A stretch of 34,791 nt of DNA from Betaproteobacteria bacterium (GTDB lineage: Bacteria > Pseudomonadota > Gammaproteobacteria > Burkholderiales > Usitatibacteraceae), in contig JAEUNB010000171.1 of NCBI GenBank assembly GCA_016790625.1, positions 1 to 34,791 on the forward strand. The letters are read 5' to 3'. This document shows, one piece after another, positions 13,544 through 21,796 of this stretch. The notes below the pieces were generated by a model, which searched no databases, was not told where the DNA came from, and saw only the letters and a list, made by a program, of their open reading frames with translations. Numbering within the stretch: position 1 is the first letter of the stretch; each line of letters opens with the position of its first letter. The position numbers were made by a program, and so were the translations under genes.

Positions 13544-14359
13544 ATGCTGCCTAAAGCGATCCTGTTCGATCTCGACGACACGCTGTTCGATCACTGGCGT
13601 GCCTCGTCTATCGCGCTCGCGGCGATGCGCGAGGCGTTTGCGCCGGACCTGCCGCTGGATCTATTTGCCGAGCGCCACGCAGAAGTGCTTGAGCAATTTC
13701 ACACGCGTTTTCTTGCCGGTGAATTCACGCTTGATCAGGCGCGCGAGGCGCGCATGCGAGCGCTGTTTGCCTCATTCGATCGCGAGATTGAGTCAGCAAC
13801 GGCAGCGCAGGCCGCGCTTCTGTACAGACAGCAACATCAATCGAACCGGCATTTGCTGGATGGCGCGCGCGATCTGCTGGACGTGCTCGCCGGACAATGC
13901 CGCCTCGGCATCGTCACCAACAACAGCACGGCCGAGCAAATCGAGAAACTGCGCGCGCTGAACATTGCCAGCTATTTCGACACCATCGTGATTTCGGAGG
14001 ATGTTGGCGTCACCAAGCCGGACCAAAAAATTTTCGCCATCGCGCTGGAGCGCATCGGCGCGAAGCCGTATGAAACCGTCTTTATCGGCGACAACTGGAC
14101 CAACGATATCGCCGGCGCAACAGCAGCCGGGATGACTGCTGTGTGGCTGAATCGCGATGGACAAACTCCAGTACCGGCGCGGCCTGCAGGGCAAAAATGG
14201 CCTGAAAGCCGCGCCAATACTGGAGTTTCATCTACGGCCGTAGAAACCATTCATTCCCTCGCGCCCACCACCTCGGTACTGGCCGCGATTAAAACAGCAT
14301 TTGAAAAACGCACTCCCGGAGTAGAAAAGCATGAGCAACTGGAAACACTGGCATCTTGA
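13544..14359 (+). CDS. HAD-family hydrolase (subfamily IA, YjjG-like) carrying an in-frame repeat element
   Basis: A 271-residue haloacid-dehalogenase phosphatase of the cytoplasm. All four HAD motifs are visible: LFDLDDTLFD (nucleophile Asp and acid/base Asp), IVTNNST, the Lys in GVTKPDQKIF, and FIGDNWTNDIAGA. It looks closest to the nucleotidase/YjjG type; its substrate is unknown. Residues at about 207-229 (QTPVPARPAGQKWPESRANTG and onward) are encoded by a 66-bp palindromic repeat. The normal HAD tail seems to resume with ETIHSL. The last 29 bp overlap the start of the FadJ-like gene. The ribosome-binding site is weak. The link to beta-oxidation is unclear; it may remove a phosphorylated side product or simply have been captured by the operon. 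Confidence 0.9.
   Translation: MLPKAILFDLDDTLFDHWRASSIALAAMREAFAPDLPLDLFAERHAEVLEQFHTRFLAGEFTLDQAREARMRALFASFDREIESATAAQAALLYRQQHQSNRHLLDGARDLLDVLAGQCRLGIVTNNSTAEQIEKLRALNIASYFDTIVISEDVGVTKPDQKIFAIALERIGAKPYETVFIGDNWTNDIAGATAAGMTAVWLNRDGQTPVPARPAGQKWPESRANTGVSSTAVETIHSLAPTTSVLAAIKTAFEKRTPGVEKHEQLETLAS
14163..14228. repeat. 66-bp palindromic repeat, copy 1, inside the HAD gene
   Basis: The most symmetrical copy. The outer arms AAACTCCAGTA (14163-14173) and TACTGGAGTTT (14218-14228) pair over 11 bp, the middle arms GGCGCGGC and GCCGCGCC over 8 bp, and the inner CAGG/CCTG closes an A-rich loop. By hand count it is identical to copy 2 at 44 of 66 and to copy 3 at 42 of 66 ungapped positions. Being 66 bp long, it adds exactly 22 codons without a stop or frameshift. 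No target-site duplication is evident. Confidence 0.85.
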
Positions 14360-16361
14360 AATCGATGGCGCCAACCTGGCCTGGCTGACGTTTGATCGCG
14401 CCAAGGCCGATGGCAGCCGCGATTCCACCAACACCTTTTCCAGCGAAGCGCTGCGCGAGCTGGGCGGCATCTGCGATGACCTGAAAACGAAGTCGCCGAA
14501 GGGCTTGGTGATCCAGTCGGCCAAGGACAATGGCTTTGCCGCCGGTGCCGATATCGACGAATTCACCACGCTGAAGAGCGCCGACGAAGCATGTGCTTTC
14601 ACCAAGCTCGGCAACGACGTGTTCGACCAGGTAGAGGCACTGCCGTTTCCCACCGTCGCGATGATCCACGGTTTTTGCATGGGCGGCGGGACCGAGCTTG
14701 CGCTGGCCTGCAAATACCGCATCGCCGATGACGGCCCCAAGACCAAGATGGCGTTGCCGGAAGTGATGATCGGTATCGTGCCGGGCTGGGGCGGTGCGCA
14801 ACGCATGCCGAAGTTAATCGGTGCAGCGCAGGCGCTGGATCTGATGCTGACCGGTCGCGCCGTCGATGGCCGTCGTGCGAAGAAGATGGGATTGGTTGAT
14901 GTACTGACCCCGCGGCGCCACTTCACCAATGCAGCAAAGACGCTTCTGATGAAACCGCCTGCGTTGCATCGACCCGCGTTCAAGGATGCGATCACTAATT
15001 GGCCCATCATTCGCGGCTTTGTTGCCAGCGCATCGCTCAAACAGGTGGCGAAGAAAGCGCGCAAGGATCACTACCCGGCACCCTATGCCATCATCGACCT
15101 GTGGCAGAACTATGAAGGTGATCCGCGCAAGGTGCCGCAGGATCATCCGTATTCGATCTCCGGAATCTTCAAGCATCCGACCACCGCCAATCTGGTTCGC
15201 ATTTTCAAGCTTCAGGATCGTATGAAGGGTCTTGGCGCGGGCGAGGCAAACATCAAACACATTCACGTGGTTGGCGCTGGCGTTATGGGAGGCGACATCG
15301 CCGCGTGGTGCGCGTTAAAAGGTTTCACCGTCACCTTGCAGGATCTCGATCACGCCCGCATCGCGCCGGCGATCAAGCGCGCTGCGGAGATGTACAAGAA
15401 ACGCCTGAAACAGCCGCACCTGATCCAGGCGGCGATGGACCGGCTGATTCCCGATATCACCGGTGACGGCGCCAATCACTGCGATCTGGTGATCGAAGCC
15501 ATTGTCGAGAACGCTGAGATCAAGAAGAAACTGTATGCGCAGCTGGAGCCGAAGTTGAAGCCCACCGCGATCCTCGCCAGCAACACATCATCGATTCCAT
15601 TGCAGGAGCTGTCATCCGGCTTGGCGCGCCCTGAGCGTCTCGTCGGTATTCACTTCTTCAATCCGGTTGCGCAGATGATGCTGGTCGAGATCGTGCAGGG
15701 GCCGCAGACATCCGCTGAAGTGATGACTGCGTCACAAGCGTTCGTGAAGAAAATCGACAAGCTGCCGCTGCCCGTCAAATCTGCACCCGGCTTCCTCGTC
15801 AACCGCATCCTTACGCCGTACATGACCGAGGCGCAGGTGATGCTGGAGGAAGGCATTCCGCCGGAAACCATCGACGCTGCCGCGCGCGAATTCGGCATGC
15901 CGATGGGACCAATCGAATTGGCCGACACCGTCGGTCTCGATGTTGGCTTGGCGGTCGGTAAGGAATTGGCCAAGCCCGGCGGACCGGAGCCGAAGAAAAT
16001 CCAGGAACTGGTGGCGGCGAAAAAGCTCGGCAAGAAAACTGGCGAAGGTTTTTACAAATGGGTCAACGGCCGGCCGCAGAAATCCAACGGCTCCGGCACG
16101 GTCGATCTCGCCCCCCTGTGGATGCGTATGACGTTGCCCGCTGTGAACGAAGCGGTTTCCTGCGTGCGCGAAGGCATTGTTGCCGACGCAGACCTGTGCG
16201 ACGCAGGCGTGATTTTCGGTACCGGTTTTGCACCGCACCGTGGCGGGCCGATCAACTACCTGCGCAATGCGGGCAAGGAAAAACTGCTGGCAGAGATGAA
16301 ATCGCTGGAAGGTAAGTACGGTGCGCGTTTCGCTGCCGATGCCGGCTGGCAGACGATCTGA
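14331..16361 (+). CDS. FadJ-like fusion: enoyl-CoA hydratase + 3-hydroxyacyl-CoA dehydrogenase
   Basis: A 676-residue bifunctional beta-oxidation enzyme. The N-terminal crotonase domain (about 1-190) has the oxyanion-hole GFAAGADID and both catalytic Glu residues (GGGTELALAC and LPEVMIGIVPGWGG). The central NAD-binding domain opens with VVGAGVMGGDIAAW at about residue 310 and carries the catalytic His in VGIHFFNPVAQMM. The C-terminal 3HCDH domain has SAPGFLVNRILTPYM and GPIELADTVGLDVG. The domain order matches E. coli FadJ/FadB (hydratase first). GGAG at 14318-14321 precedes ATG 14331, within the end of the HAD gene. With the upstream thiolase it makes a complete hydratase-dehydrogenase-thiolase set. 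Confidence 0.94.
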   Translation: MSNWKHWHLEIDGANLAWLTFDRAKADGSRDSTNTFSSEALRELGGICDDLKTKSPKGLVIQSAKDNGFAAGADIDEFTTLKSADEACAFTKLGNDVFDQVEALPFPTVAMIHGFCMGGGTELALACKYRIADDGPKTKMALPEVMIGIVPGWGGAQRMPKLIGAAQALDLMLTGRAVDGRRAKKMGLVDVLTPRRHFTNAAKTLLMKPPALHRPAFKDAITNWPIIRGFVASASLKQVAKKARKDHYPAPYAIIDLWQNYEGDPRKVPQDHPYSISGIFKHPTTANLVRIFKLQDRMKGLGAGEANIKHIHVVGAGVMGGDIAAWCALKGFTVTLQDLDHARIAPAIKRAAEMYKKRLKQPHLIQAAMDRLIPDITGDGANHCDLVIEAIVENAEIKKKLYAQLEPKLKPTAILASNTSSIPLQELSSGLARPERLVGIHFFNPVAQMMLVEIVQGPQTSAEVMTASQAFVKKIDKLPLPVKSAPGFLVNRILTPYMTEAQVMLEEGIPPETIDAAAREFGMPMGPIELADTVGLDVGLAVGKELAKPGGPEPKKIQELVAAKKLGKKTGEGFYKWVNGRPQKSNGSGTVDLAPLWMRMTLPAVNEAVSCVREGIVADADLCDAGVIFGTGFAPHRGGPINYLRNAGKEKLLAEMKSLEGKYGARFAADAGWQTI

Positions 16362-16372
16362 TCGGTGCTGCA

Positions 16373-16834
16373 ATGAGCCAGGCGATGAAGATGTGGTTGA
16401 AGCTCAAGGACAAGCCCTTGGGCAAGTGGATGTTTGCGCGCGCCATCTGCTGGAAGGCGCCGTACTTCGCTTCGATCTCGCCGCGCTTCGAGGAATTGAA
16501 GCCCGGCTATGCGCGCGTTAGCCTGAAGAAACGTCGCGCCGTGGAGAACCACATCGGCACCGTGCACGCCATCGCCGCGTGCAATTTGGCCGAACTGGGT
16601 GCGGGCACGATGATGGAAGCGAGTTTGCCCAACTCCATGCGCTGGCTGCCAAAGGGCATGAATGTGCAATACCTGAAAAAATGCGAGACCGATCTCACCG
16701 CCGAATGCTCGGCTACGGATATTGCCGAAGGTCCGGCGCGCGATGTGATTGTCAGCGTGGACATGAAAGACGCCAACGGAAATATTGCGGTGCATGCCGA
16801 CATCACGATGTATATCAGTCCCCGCAAAAAATAG
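16373..16834 (+). CDS. DUF4442 hotdog-fold protein (probable acyl-CoA thioesterase)
   Basis: A 153-residue hotdog-fold protein of the DUF4442 family, related to PaaI/YiiD-type thioesterases. The helix region NHIGTVHAIAACNLAELGAG is the characteristic hot-dog helix with its preceding active-site loop, and the strands VSLKKRRAVEN, MNVQYLKKCETDL and AVHADITMYI follow. Its probable role is to hydrolyse acyl-CoA to relieve CoA trapping; this is inferred from fold and context. It lies 11 bp after the FadJ-like gene. The next gene follows after 78 bp; a TATAGA (16867-16872) in the gap has no good -35. Confidence 0.8.
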   Translation: MSQAMKMWLKLKDKPLGKWMFARAICWKAPYFASISPRFEELKPGYARVSLKKRRAVENHIGTVHAIAACNLAELGAGTMMEASLPNSMRWLPKGMNVQYLKKCETDLTAECSATDIAEGPARDVIVSVDMKDANGNIAVHADITMYISPRKK

Positions 16835-16912
16835 GCGCCGGGTCACTAACAAAAGATAGCAAACACTATAGACTCGGGACGCGGGCCGATCCGCGATAAC
16901 AGGGAACAACAC

Positions 16913-18145
16913 ATGCAGGAAAATGCATCGCAGGAAGGCGAATCGCCGGAAAACGCTGTACCGATGACACCCGAACCGCCGGCGATGGCAGAGCCGTCAC
17001 CGGCCTTGCCGCAACCCGAGTTCCATCGATTCAGTTTCAGCGGCAAGGCAGGCGAATACTTCGCCATCTGGATCGTCAACCTTTTCCTGTCGATCATCAC
17101 GCTGGGTATTTACTCGGCCTGGGCCAAGGTGCGCAAGAAGCGTTACTTCTATGGCCATACCTGGGTTGCCGATGCGAATTTCGAATATCACGGCAACCCG
17201 ATCGCCATTCTCAAAGGCCGGATCATTGCGTTCATCGCTTTTGCCACCTATTCCGGCGTCGGCCATTTCATGCCCAAGGTGGCTGCCGCACTGGCGGTTG
17301 CCCTGTTCATTGCTGCTCCCTGGTTTATCGCCCGGTCGATGGCATTCAACGCCTGGAATTCAAGTTACCGCAATATCCGCTTCCGCTTTCATGCCACTTA
17401 CATGGATGTGCTGCGGTGTATCGCGCCCATCGCGCTGGTACTGGTGTTCCCGTTCCTGATGCCGGACTGGGATCCTGCCTCCAAGGAGCCGCCACCGACT
17501 TCATTCTGGGTGGTGCTGGTGATGCAAATGATCGCCGCCTTTGCCGTCTACCCCTATATCGTTGGTTCGCTGAAGCGCCTTCACGTCAATCATTCGGCTT
17601 ATGGCGCAGCGCCATTCGCCACTCGCGCCACCGTGGGTGCCTTTTACGGTATTTACCTGCTCACGCTTGGCCTGATGATCCTCGTCGGCATCGTCTTCAG
17701 CGCGATCTTTGGCGCCGTTGCCGGATTAGTCGGCATGACGGGTGAAACCCCCTCGGCATCGGTGGCGATTATTTCGATCATCTTGTTGCCGCTGGTGATC
17801 TTCGGTGTGTACTTCGGTATGGGTTCGTTGTTGATTGCATTCACCAAGTCGCGCATCGGCAATCTGGTGTTCAATCAATCCAGCCTCGACGGGAGGATTT
17901 ATTTCGTCAGCACGCTGAAGGCGCGTCAGCTGTTTCGGCTCTATTTCACCAACCTGCTGGCAATCCTGTTCAGTCTCGGCCTCGCGATCCCGTGGGCAAC
18001 GATTCGCGTCATGCGCTATCGCGCCGAATGCCTGTCGCTGAATTCCGAAACATCGCTCGACGAATTGATCGCCGGCATCGGCGCCAATGTGGGCGCGACC
18101 GGCGAGGAGCTGGGCGAATTCTTCAATATCGACCTGTCGCTCTAA
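16913..18145 (+). CDS. YjgN-family (DUF898) multipass membrane protein
   Basis: A 410-residue inner-membrane protein of unknown function. A Pro/Glu/Ala-rich soluble N-terminus (1-38) precedes the DUF898 body, which begins FHRFSFSGKAGEYFAIWIVNLFLSIITLG in overlapping parts. The body has about eight hydrophobic helices, with family motifs IYSAWAKVRKKRYFYGHTWV and NAWNSSYRNIRFRF. The second half repeats the pattern (LFRLYFTNLLAILFSLGLAIPW), as known for YjgN. GGGAAC serves as a ribosome-binding site. It is 3 bp from an M48 peptidase; YjgN and M48 genes are often adjacent, which suggests that they form a membrane pair. Confidence 0.88.
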   Translation: MQENASQEGESPENAVPMTPEPPAMAEPSPALPQPEFHRFSFSGKAGEYFAIWIVNLFLSIITLGIYSAWAKVRKKRYFYGHTWVADANFEYHGNPIAILKGRIIAFIAFATYSGVGHFMPKVAAALAVALFIAAPWFIARSMAFNAWNSSYRNIRFRFHATYMDVLRCIAPIALVLVFPFLMPDWDPASKEPPPTSFWVVLVMQMIAAFAVYPYIVGSLKRLHVNHSAYGAAPFATRATVGAFYGIYLLTLGLMILVGIVFSAIFGAVAGLVGMTGETPSASVAIISIILLPLVIFGVYFGMGSLLIAFTKSRIGNLVFNQSSLDGRIYFVSTLKARQLFRLYFTNLLAILFSLGLAIPWATIRVMRYRAECLSLNSETSLDELIAGIGANVGATGEELGEFFNIDLSL

Positions 18146-18148
18146 GCC

Positions 18149-19258
18149 ATGCAAATCCAGGCCGACTACTACGACGGAAAGAGCGCGCGCCGCGCCGCCG
18201 CCACCATGACCATAGTTGGGCGCGTGGTGGTGGTGTCGCGCGATGGCTTTTCCTCGGAGTACGCCATCGACGCGGTGCGGGTGCAATCGCGCTTGCGCGG
18301 CGCGCCGCGCAGAGTGGATTTCCCGGACGGCTCAGCGGCGATTACCGACGACCATGCGGCAATCGAGGCGGCATTCGGCGTGGCTTCGGCGCAGACGCTG
18401 GCGCATCGTCTGGAATCGCACCTGGGTTTTGTCTTTACCGCCATCATTGGTGTGGTGGTGGCCATGGTGCTGGGTTACATGTACGGCGTGCCGTGGGTCG
18501 CGCGCGAGGTGGCCGAGCGGTTGCCGGACGGTATTGAATCGCAGCTGGCCGAGGTCAGCATGAAATCGCTGGATCAGGCGTTCTTCGAGCCCACCGCGCT
18601 CGACAGCGATACGCGCAAGAAAATTGCCGATGGTTTCGACACGCTGCGCGCGAGCACCGACTTGCCGAAAACGGTTCGACTGGAATTTCGCGATGGCGGC
18701 TGGATCGGCGCCAATGCGCTGGCCCTGCCCGGTGGCGTGGTGGTGGTGACGGATCAACTGGTTGAGGCCATGCCGGGAGTGGACGAAACGCTCGCTGTAC
18801 TGGCACATGAGTTGGGCCATGTGCGTCATCGTCACAGCCTGCGCCACCTGCTGCAGGATTCGATCACGGCGTTGGCGGCAAGTGCGATTTATGGCGACGT
18901 GGCGTCCTTGACCAGCATTGCCGTCACCGCGCCGACCGTGCTGGCGCACAACGGTTATTCGCGAGATTTCGAGCGTGAGGCCGATGCCTTTGCCTTCGAT
19001 CTGCTGAAGAAAATCGGTCGCTCGCCGAAGGCCTTTGCCAGCGCCATGACCTCACTGGAGAAAGCGCATGAAGAGCAGCCGCGCGATCCGAATAAACTGC
19101 GCCGCAAGATTGGTCTGCCGGATAAGGAGCCGGCGGCCGAGAAACCGAAAGAACGTAAGCGTCCTCAAGGCGAGAAAAGCGACTTCAGCTATCTATCCAC
19201 CCATCCCGCCACGTCGGAGCGGATCCGCGCTGCGGAACAGGCGGCGGGTGCGCCATGA
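18149..19258 (+). CDS. M48-family membrane zinc peptidase
   Basis: A 369-residue gluzincin peptidase. Residues 1-80 form a small beta-rich N-terminal domain (YYDGKSARRAAATMTIVG). One membrane segment lies at about 92-112 (VFTAIIGVVVAMVLGYMYG). The catalytic domain has His220-Glu-Leu-Gly-His224 (HELGH) and the third ligand Glu275 in EREAD (ExxAD), as in HtpX, BepA and Oma1-type proteins. The C-terminus has a Lys/Glu-rich low-complexity stretch (about 325-345) before the conserved YLSTHPATSERI ending. It probably degrades misfolded or specific membrane or periplasmic proteins; the topology is uncertain. It starts 3 bp after the YjgN gene and is embedded in the fad operon. Confidence 0.9.
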   Translation: MQIQADYYDGKSARRAAATMTIVGRVVVVSRDGFSSEYAIDAVRVQSRLRGAPRRVDFPDGSAAITDDHAAIEAAFGVASAQTLAHRLESHLGFVFTAIIGVVVAMVLGYMYGVPWVAREVAERLPDGIESQLAEVSMKSLDQAFFEPTALDSDTRKKIADGFDTLRASTDLPKTVRLEFRDGGWIGANALALPGGVVVVTDQLVEAMPGVDETLAVLAHELGHVRHRHSLRHLLQDSITALAASAIYGDVASLTSIAVTAPTVLAHNGYSRDFEREADAFAFDLLKKIGRSPKAFASAMTSLEKAHEEQPRDPNKLRRKIGLPDKEPAAEKPKERKRPQGEKSDFSYLSTHPATSERIRAAEQAAGAP

Positions 19259-19307
19259 GTGCGGCAACGATGAGCGTGCATCACGCCGGTTCGCTGTATC
19301 GGGAACG

Positions 19308-19313
19308 TATAAT
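19308..19313 (+). promoter_or_regulatory. Possible internal -10 element before the acyl-CoA ligase
   Basis: A consensus TATAAT lies in the 149-bp gap between the M48 gene and the ligase start, but no recognisable -35 is found 16-18 bp upstream. It may give a secondary start that uncouples the second half of the operon. Confidence 0.3.
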
Positions 19314-19407
19314 TCCTCCATGTCCTCAAGCCGTCACCGACGGTCAATATGCTGGACGCGCAGGCGAAGACCATCGATCATCGCCGCGAACACGCGAGGA
19401 GACTCAG

Positions 19408-21237
19408 TTGGCAGAATCATCGATCCTGCAGAACCGGCGCGGTACTCGTTATTTGATGTTTGACGACTCGGCGACCATTGCCGACGTATTTGCCCTGCGC
19501 TGCCGTACCTCCCCCAATGCACCGGCCTATCGCGAATTTGATGGCGCCACCAAGGAGTGGAAGGGCGTTGACTGGCGCGAAGTAGGCCAGCGTGTGGCGT
19601 GCATGCGCGAAGGGCTGCGCCGCGAAGGCCTGAAAGCCAGCGATCGCATGGCGGTGATGTTGAAGAACAGCATCAACTGGGTGGTGGCCGACCAGGGCGC
19701 GTTTGCGCATGGACTGGTTACGGTGCCGTTGTTTGTCGATGATCGTCCGGACAACGTCGCCTTCATTCTTAACGATGCCGGCGTGAAGCTGATTGTGATC
19801 GATGGCGAGGAACACTGGAAGCGCCTGAAAACCGTGCGCGACCAGCTCGGCAGCCTGCAGCGCATCCTCACGGTGAAACCGGTGAATGATCCCGAGGAAC
19901 CCAGGCTCGCGCTGCTGTCGGATTGGCTGCCGAAGGAAGGCGGCTCTTACGATCGTCCTGAGGTAAAAGCGACTGATCTCGCCACCATCGTCTATACCAG
20001 CGGCACCACCGGCAAACCGAAGGGCGTGATGCTGTCGCATCGCAATATCCTGTCGAATGTGCAGTCGGGTCTGGCGGTTTATGACGTATTCGCCGAAGAC
20101 ATTTTCCTGTCGTTCCTGCCGCTGTCGCATATGTTCGAGCGCACCGCCGACTACTATTTGAACGTGGTGTCGGGCGCCTCCATTGTGTTTTCGCGCTCGG
20201 TGCCGCAGCTGGCTGAAGACTTCAAGATCGTGCAGCCGACGATAATTTTCTCGGTGCCGCGTATCTACGAACGCTTTCTCGCTGCCATCAATGATCAGTT
20301 GAAGAAGGCGTCGCCAGCCAAGCGAAAAATGTTCGATCTAGCAGTCGATGTTGGCTGGAGTCGGTTTGAATACCAGAACAATCGCGGCCCGTGGAAGCCG
20401 TCGTTTCTGCTGTGGCCGTTGCTGAAGAAGCTGGTCGCCGATAAATTGCTCTCGCGCCTGGGCGGCAAGCTGCGCTTCGCGGTCGCAGGTGGTGCAGCGT
20501 TATCGCCATCGGTGTCGAAAGTTTTTGTCGGCCTCGGTCTGCCGATTTGTCAGGGCTATGGGCTCACCGAAGCATCGCCGCTGCTCGCGGTGAACCTGCT
20601 GGACAAGAATGATCCCAGCTCGGTTGGCCCGGCCGTTCCCGGCATCGAGACACGCATCGGCGAGAACAATGTGCTGCTGGCGCGCGGCCCGAACGTCATG
20701 ATGGGCTACTGGAATAACCCGGAAGCCACTCGCGCGGTGCTGTCCGAGGATGGCTGGCTCAATACCGGCGACCAGGTGCGCATCGACGACCAAGGATTTA
20801 TTCACATTACCGGCCGCATCAAGGAAATCATCGTCATGGGCAATGGCGAGAAAGTGCCGCCGGTGGACATGGAACTCGCGATCCAGATGGATCCCTTGTT
20901 CGAGCAGGCGCTGGTGTATGGCGAAGCAAAACCCTATCTGTCCGCCCTCGTCGTATTGAATGACGACGAATGGGCACGTGTGGCCGCAGAAGCCAATGTC
21001 GATCCGCGGCTGGACGGCGACGGGCGCGACAAGGCGGAGAAACTGCTGGTACAGCGCATTGGCAAACAGACCAAGGAATTTCCCGGTTATGCCGGCGTGC
21101 GAAAGGTGACAGTGGCGCGAGAAAAATGGACCATCGATAACGGATTGATCACGCCGACGCTGAAACTGAAGCGCGCGGCGATCTTCAAGAAATACTCGCA
21201 GGCAATCGACGATATGTACAAGGGGCATGTGTTGTGA
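19408..21237 (+). CDS. Long-chain acyl-CoA synthetase (AMP-forming)
   Basis: A 609-residue ANL-superfamily ligase that activates fatty acids with ATP and CoA. The P-loop motif IVYTSGTTGKPKGVMLSH, the A5 motif GYGLTEASPLL and the A7/A8 stretch (GWLNTGDQVRIDDQGFIHI, TGRIKEIIVMGNGEKVPP) are all intact. The structure is of the Faa1/FadD15 type with a long lid insert. Start: the frame is open from ATG 19255, which overlaps the M48 stop, but the extra 51 residues have no family character. A TTG at 19408 has GAGGAGA (19396-19402) 5 nt upstream and gives the usual length, so TTG is preferred. The stop overlaps the next GTG. Confidence 0.92.
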   Translation: MAESSILQNRRGTRYLMFDDSATIADVFALRCRTSPNAPAYREFDGATKEWKGVDWREVGQRVACMREGLRREGLKASDRMAVMLKNSINWVVADQGAFAHGLVTVPLFVDDRPDNVAFILNDAGVKLIVIDGEEHWKRLKTVRDQLGSLQRILTVKPVNDPEEPRLALLSDWLPKEGGSYDRPEVKATDLATIVYTSGTTGKPKGVMLSHRNILSNVQSGLAVYDVFAEDIFLSFLPLSHMFERTADYYLNVVSGASIVFSRSVPQLAEDFKIVQPTIIFSVPRIYERFLAAINDQLKKASPAKRKMFDLAVDVGWSRFEYQNNRGPWKPSFLLWPLLKKLVADKLLSRLGGKLRFAVAGGAALSPSVSKVFVGLGLPICQGYGLTEASPLLAVNLLDKNDPSSVGPAVPGIETRIGENNVLLARGPNVMMGYWNNPEATRAVLSEDGWLNTGDQVRIDDQGFIHITGRIKEIIVMGNGEKVPPVDMELAIQMDPLFEQALVYGEAKPYLSALVVLNDDEWARVAAEANVDPRLDGDGRDKAEKLLVQRIGKQTKEFPGYAGVRKVTVAREKWTIDNGLITPTLKLKRAAIFKKYSQAIDDMYKGHVL

Positions 21238-21662
21238 CGACGGAAAAACAGGATTCGCCGGAACCGTTTTGCGAAGTGGTGGCGTTGCCCGAAGGGCGGC
21301 AGCCGGTGATCCGCATCATCCCGATGCCGGCCGACACCAACGCGCACGGCACCATTTTCGGCGGCTGGGTAATGGCGCAGGTCGACCTGGCAGGCAGCGT
21401 GCCCGCGACGGTGCGCGCGCGCGGCAAGGTGGTGACGGTGTCGGTGAATTCGTTCCAGTTCAAGCAGCCGGTACTGGTAGGCGATTTGGTGAGTTTTTAC
21501 GCCGACGTGGTGAAAGTGGGCCGCACCTCGCTGACAGTGGACGTGGAGGTATACGCGCAGCGGCAGCGCTTCGGCGCCGAGGTTGTGAAGGTGACGGAGG
21601 CGCAGCTGACCTATGTCGCCATCGACGATCAGCGCAAGCCGCGCACGGTGCCTGCCGAATGA
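21234..21662 (+). CDS. YciA-like acyl-CoA thioesterase (hotdog fold)
   Basis: A 142-residue acyl-CoA thioester hydrolase. The motif NAHGTIFGGWVMAQVDLAG carries the Asn and Gly-rich elements of YciA/ACOT-type enzymes, followed by KVVTVSVNSFQFKQPVLVGDLVSF and the C-terminal strands. The start codon is GTG, overlapping the ligase stop (GTGA), so translation is coupled. Together with the DUF4442 protein the operon has two thioesterases of different families, probably with different chain-length ranges. A 66-bp palindromic repeat follows its stop. Confidence 0.9.
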   Translation: MTTEKQDSPEPFCEVVALPEGRQPVIRIIPMPADTNAHGTIFGGWVMAQVDLAGSVPATVRARGKVVTVSVNSFQFKQPVLVGDLVSFYADVVKVGRTSLTVDVEVYAQRQRFGAEVVKVTEAQLTYVAIDDQRKPRTVPAE

Positions 21663-21696
21663 GTTTTCAACAGGGATGTCATAGCACAACAAGACA

Positions 21697-21762
21697 AAAC
21701 TCAAGCATTGGCGGGAATCACGGGCCATTATTGGCCTGGAAGCCGCACCAGATATAGAGTTT
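21697..21762. repeat. 66-bp palindromic repeat, copy 2 (intercistronic)
   Basis: Ends AAACTC and GAGTTT, middle arms TGGCGG and CCGC(A)CCA, inner GGCC-ATTATT-GGCC. By hand count it shares 44 of 66 positions with copy 1 and 45 of 66 with copy 3, without gaps. An extra GAGTTTT at 21661-21667, overlapping the thioesterase stop, is complementary to the left end (AAAACTC, 21696-21702), so two alternative hairpins are possible. The element fills much of the 134-bp gap before the next gene. Confidence 0.85.
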
Positions 21763-21796
21763 CAATATTGAATCAACCGCAAATCAGGAGCAATCA

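Noticed and set aside
18332-18949. Long minus-strand open frame opposite the M48 gene
   Set aside because: It is antisense to a clear peptidase gene in GC-rich sequence; no ribosome-binding site, domain or promoter. The same holds for other long antisense frames such as 31415-32671 and 27616-29274.
19255-19407. ATG start of the acyl-CoA ligase overlapping the M48 stop
   Set aside because: The added residues lack family similarity, and a better ribosome-binding site lies at the TTG.
14163-21762. Reading the 66-bp repeats as integron attC sites or a CRISPR array
   Set aside because: No RYYYAAC/GTTRRRY core sites, no integrase, no regular spacing and no spacer series.
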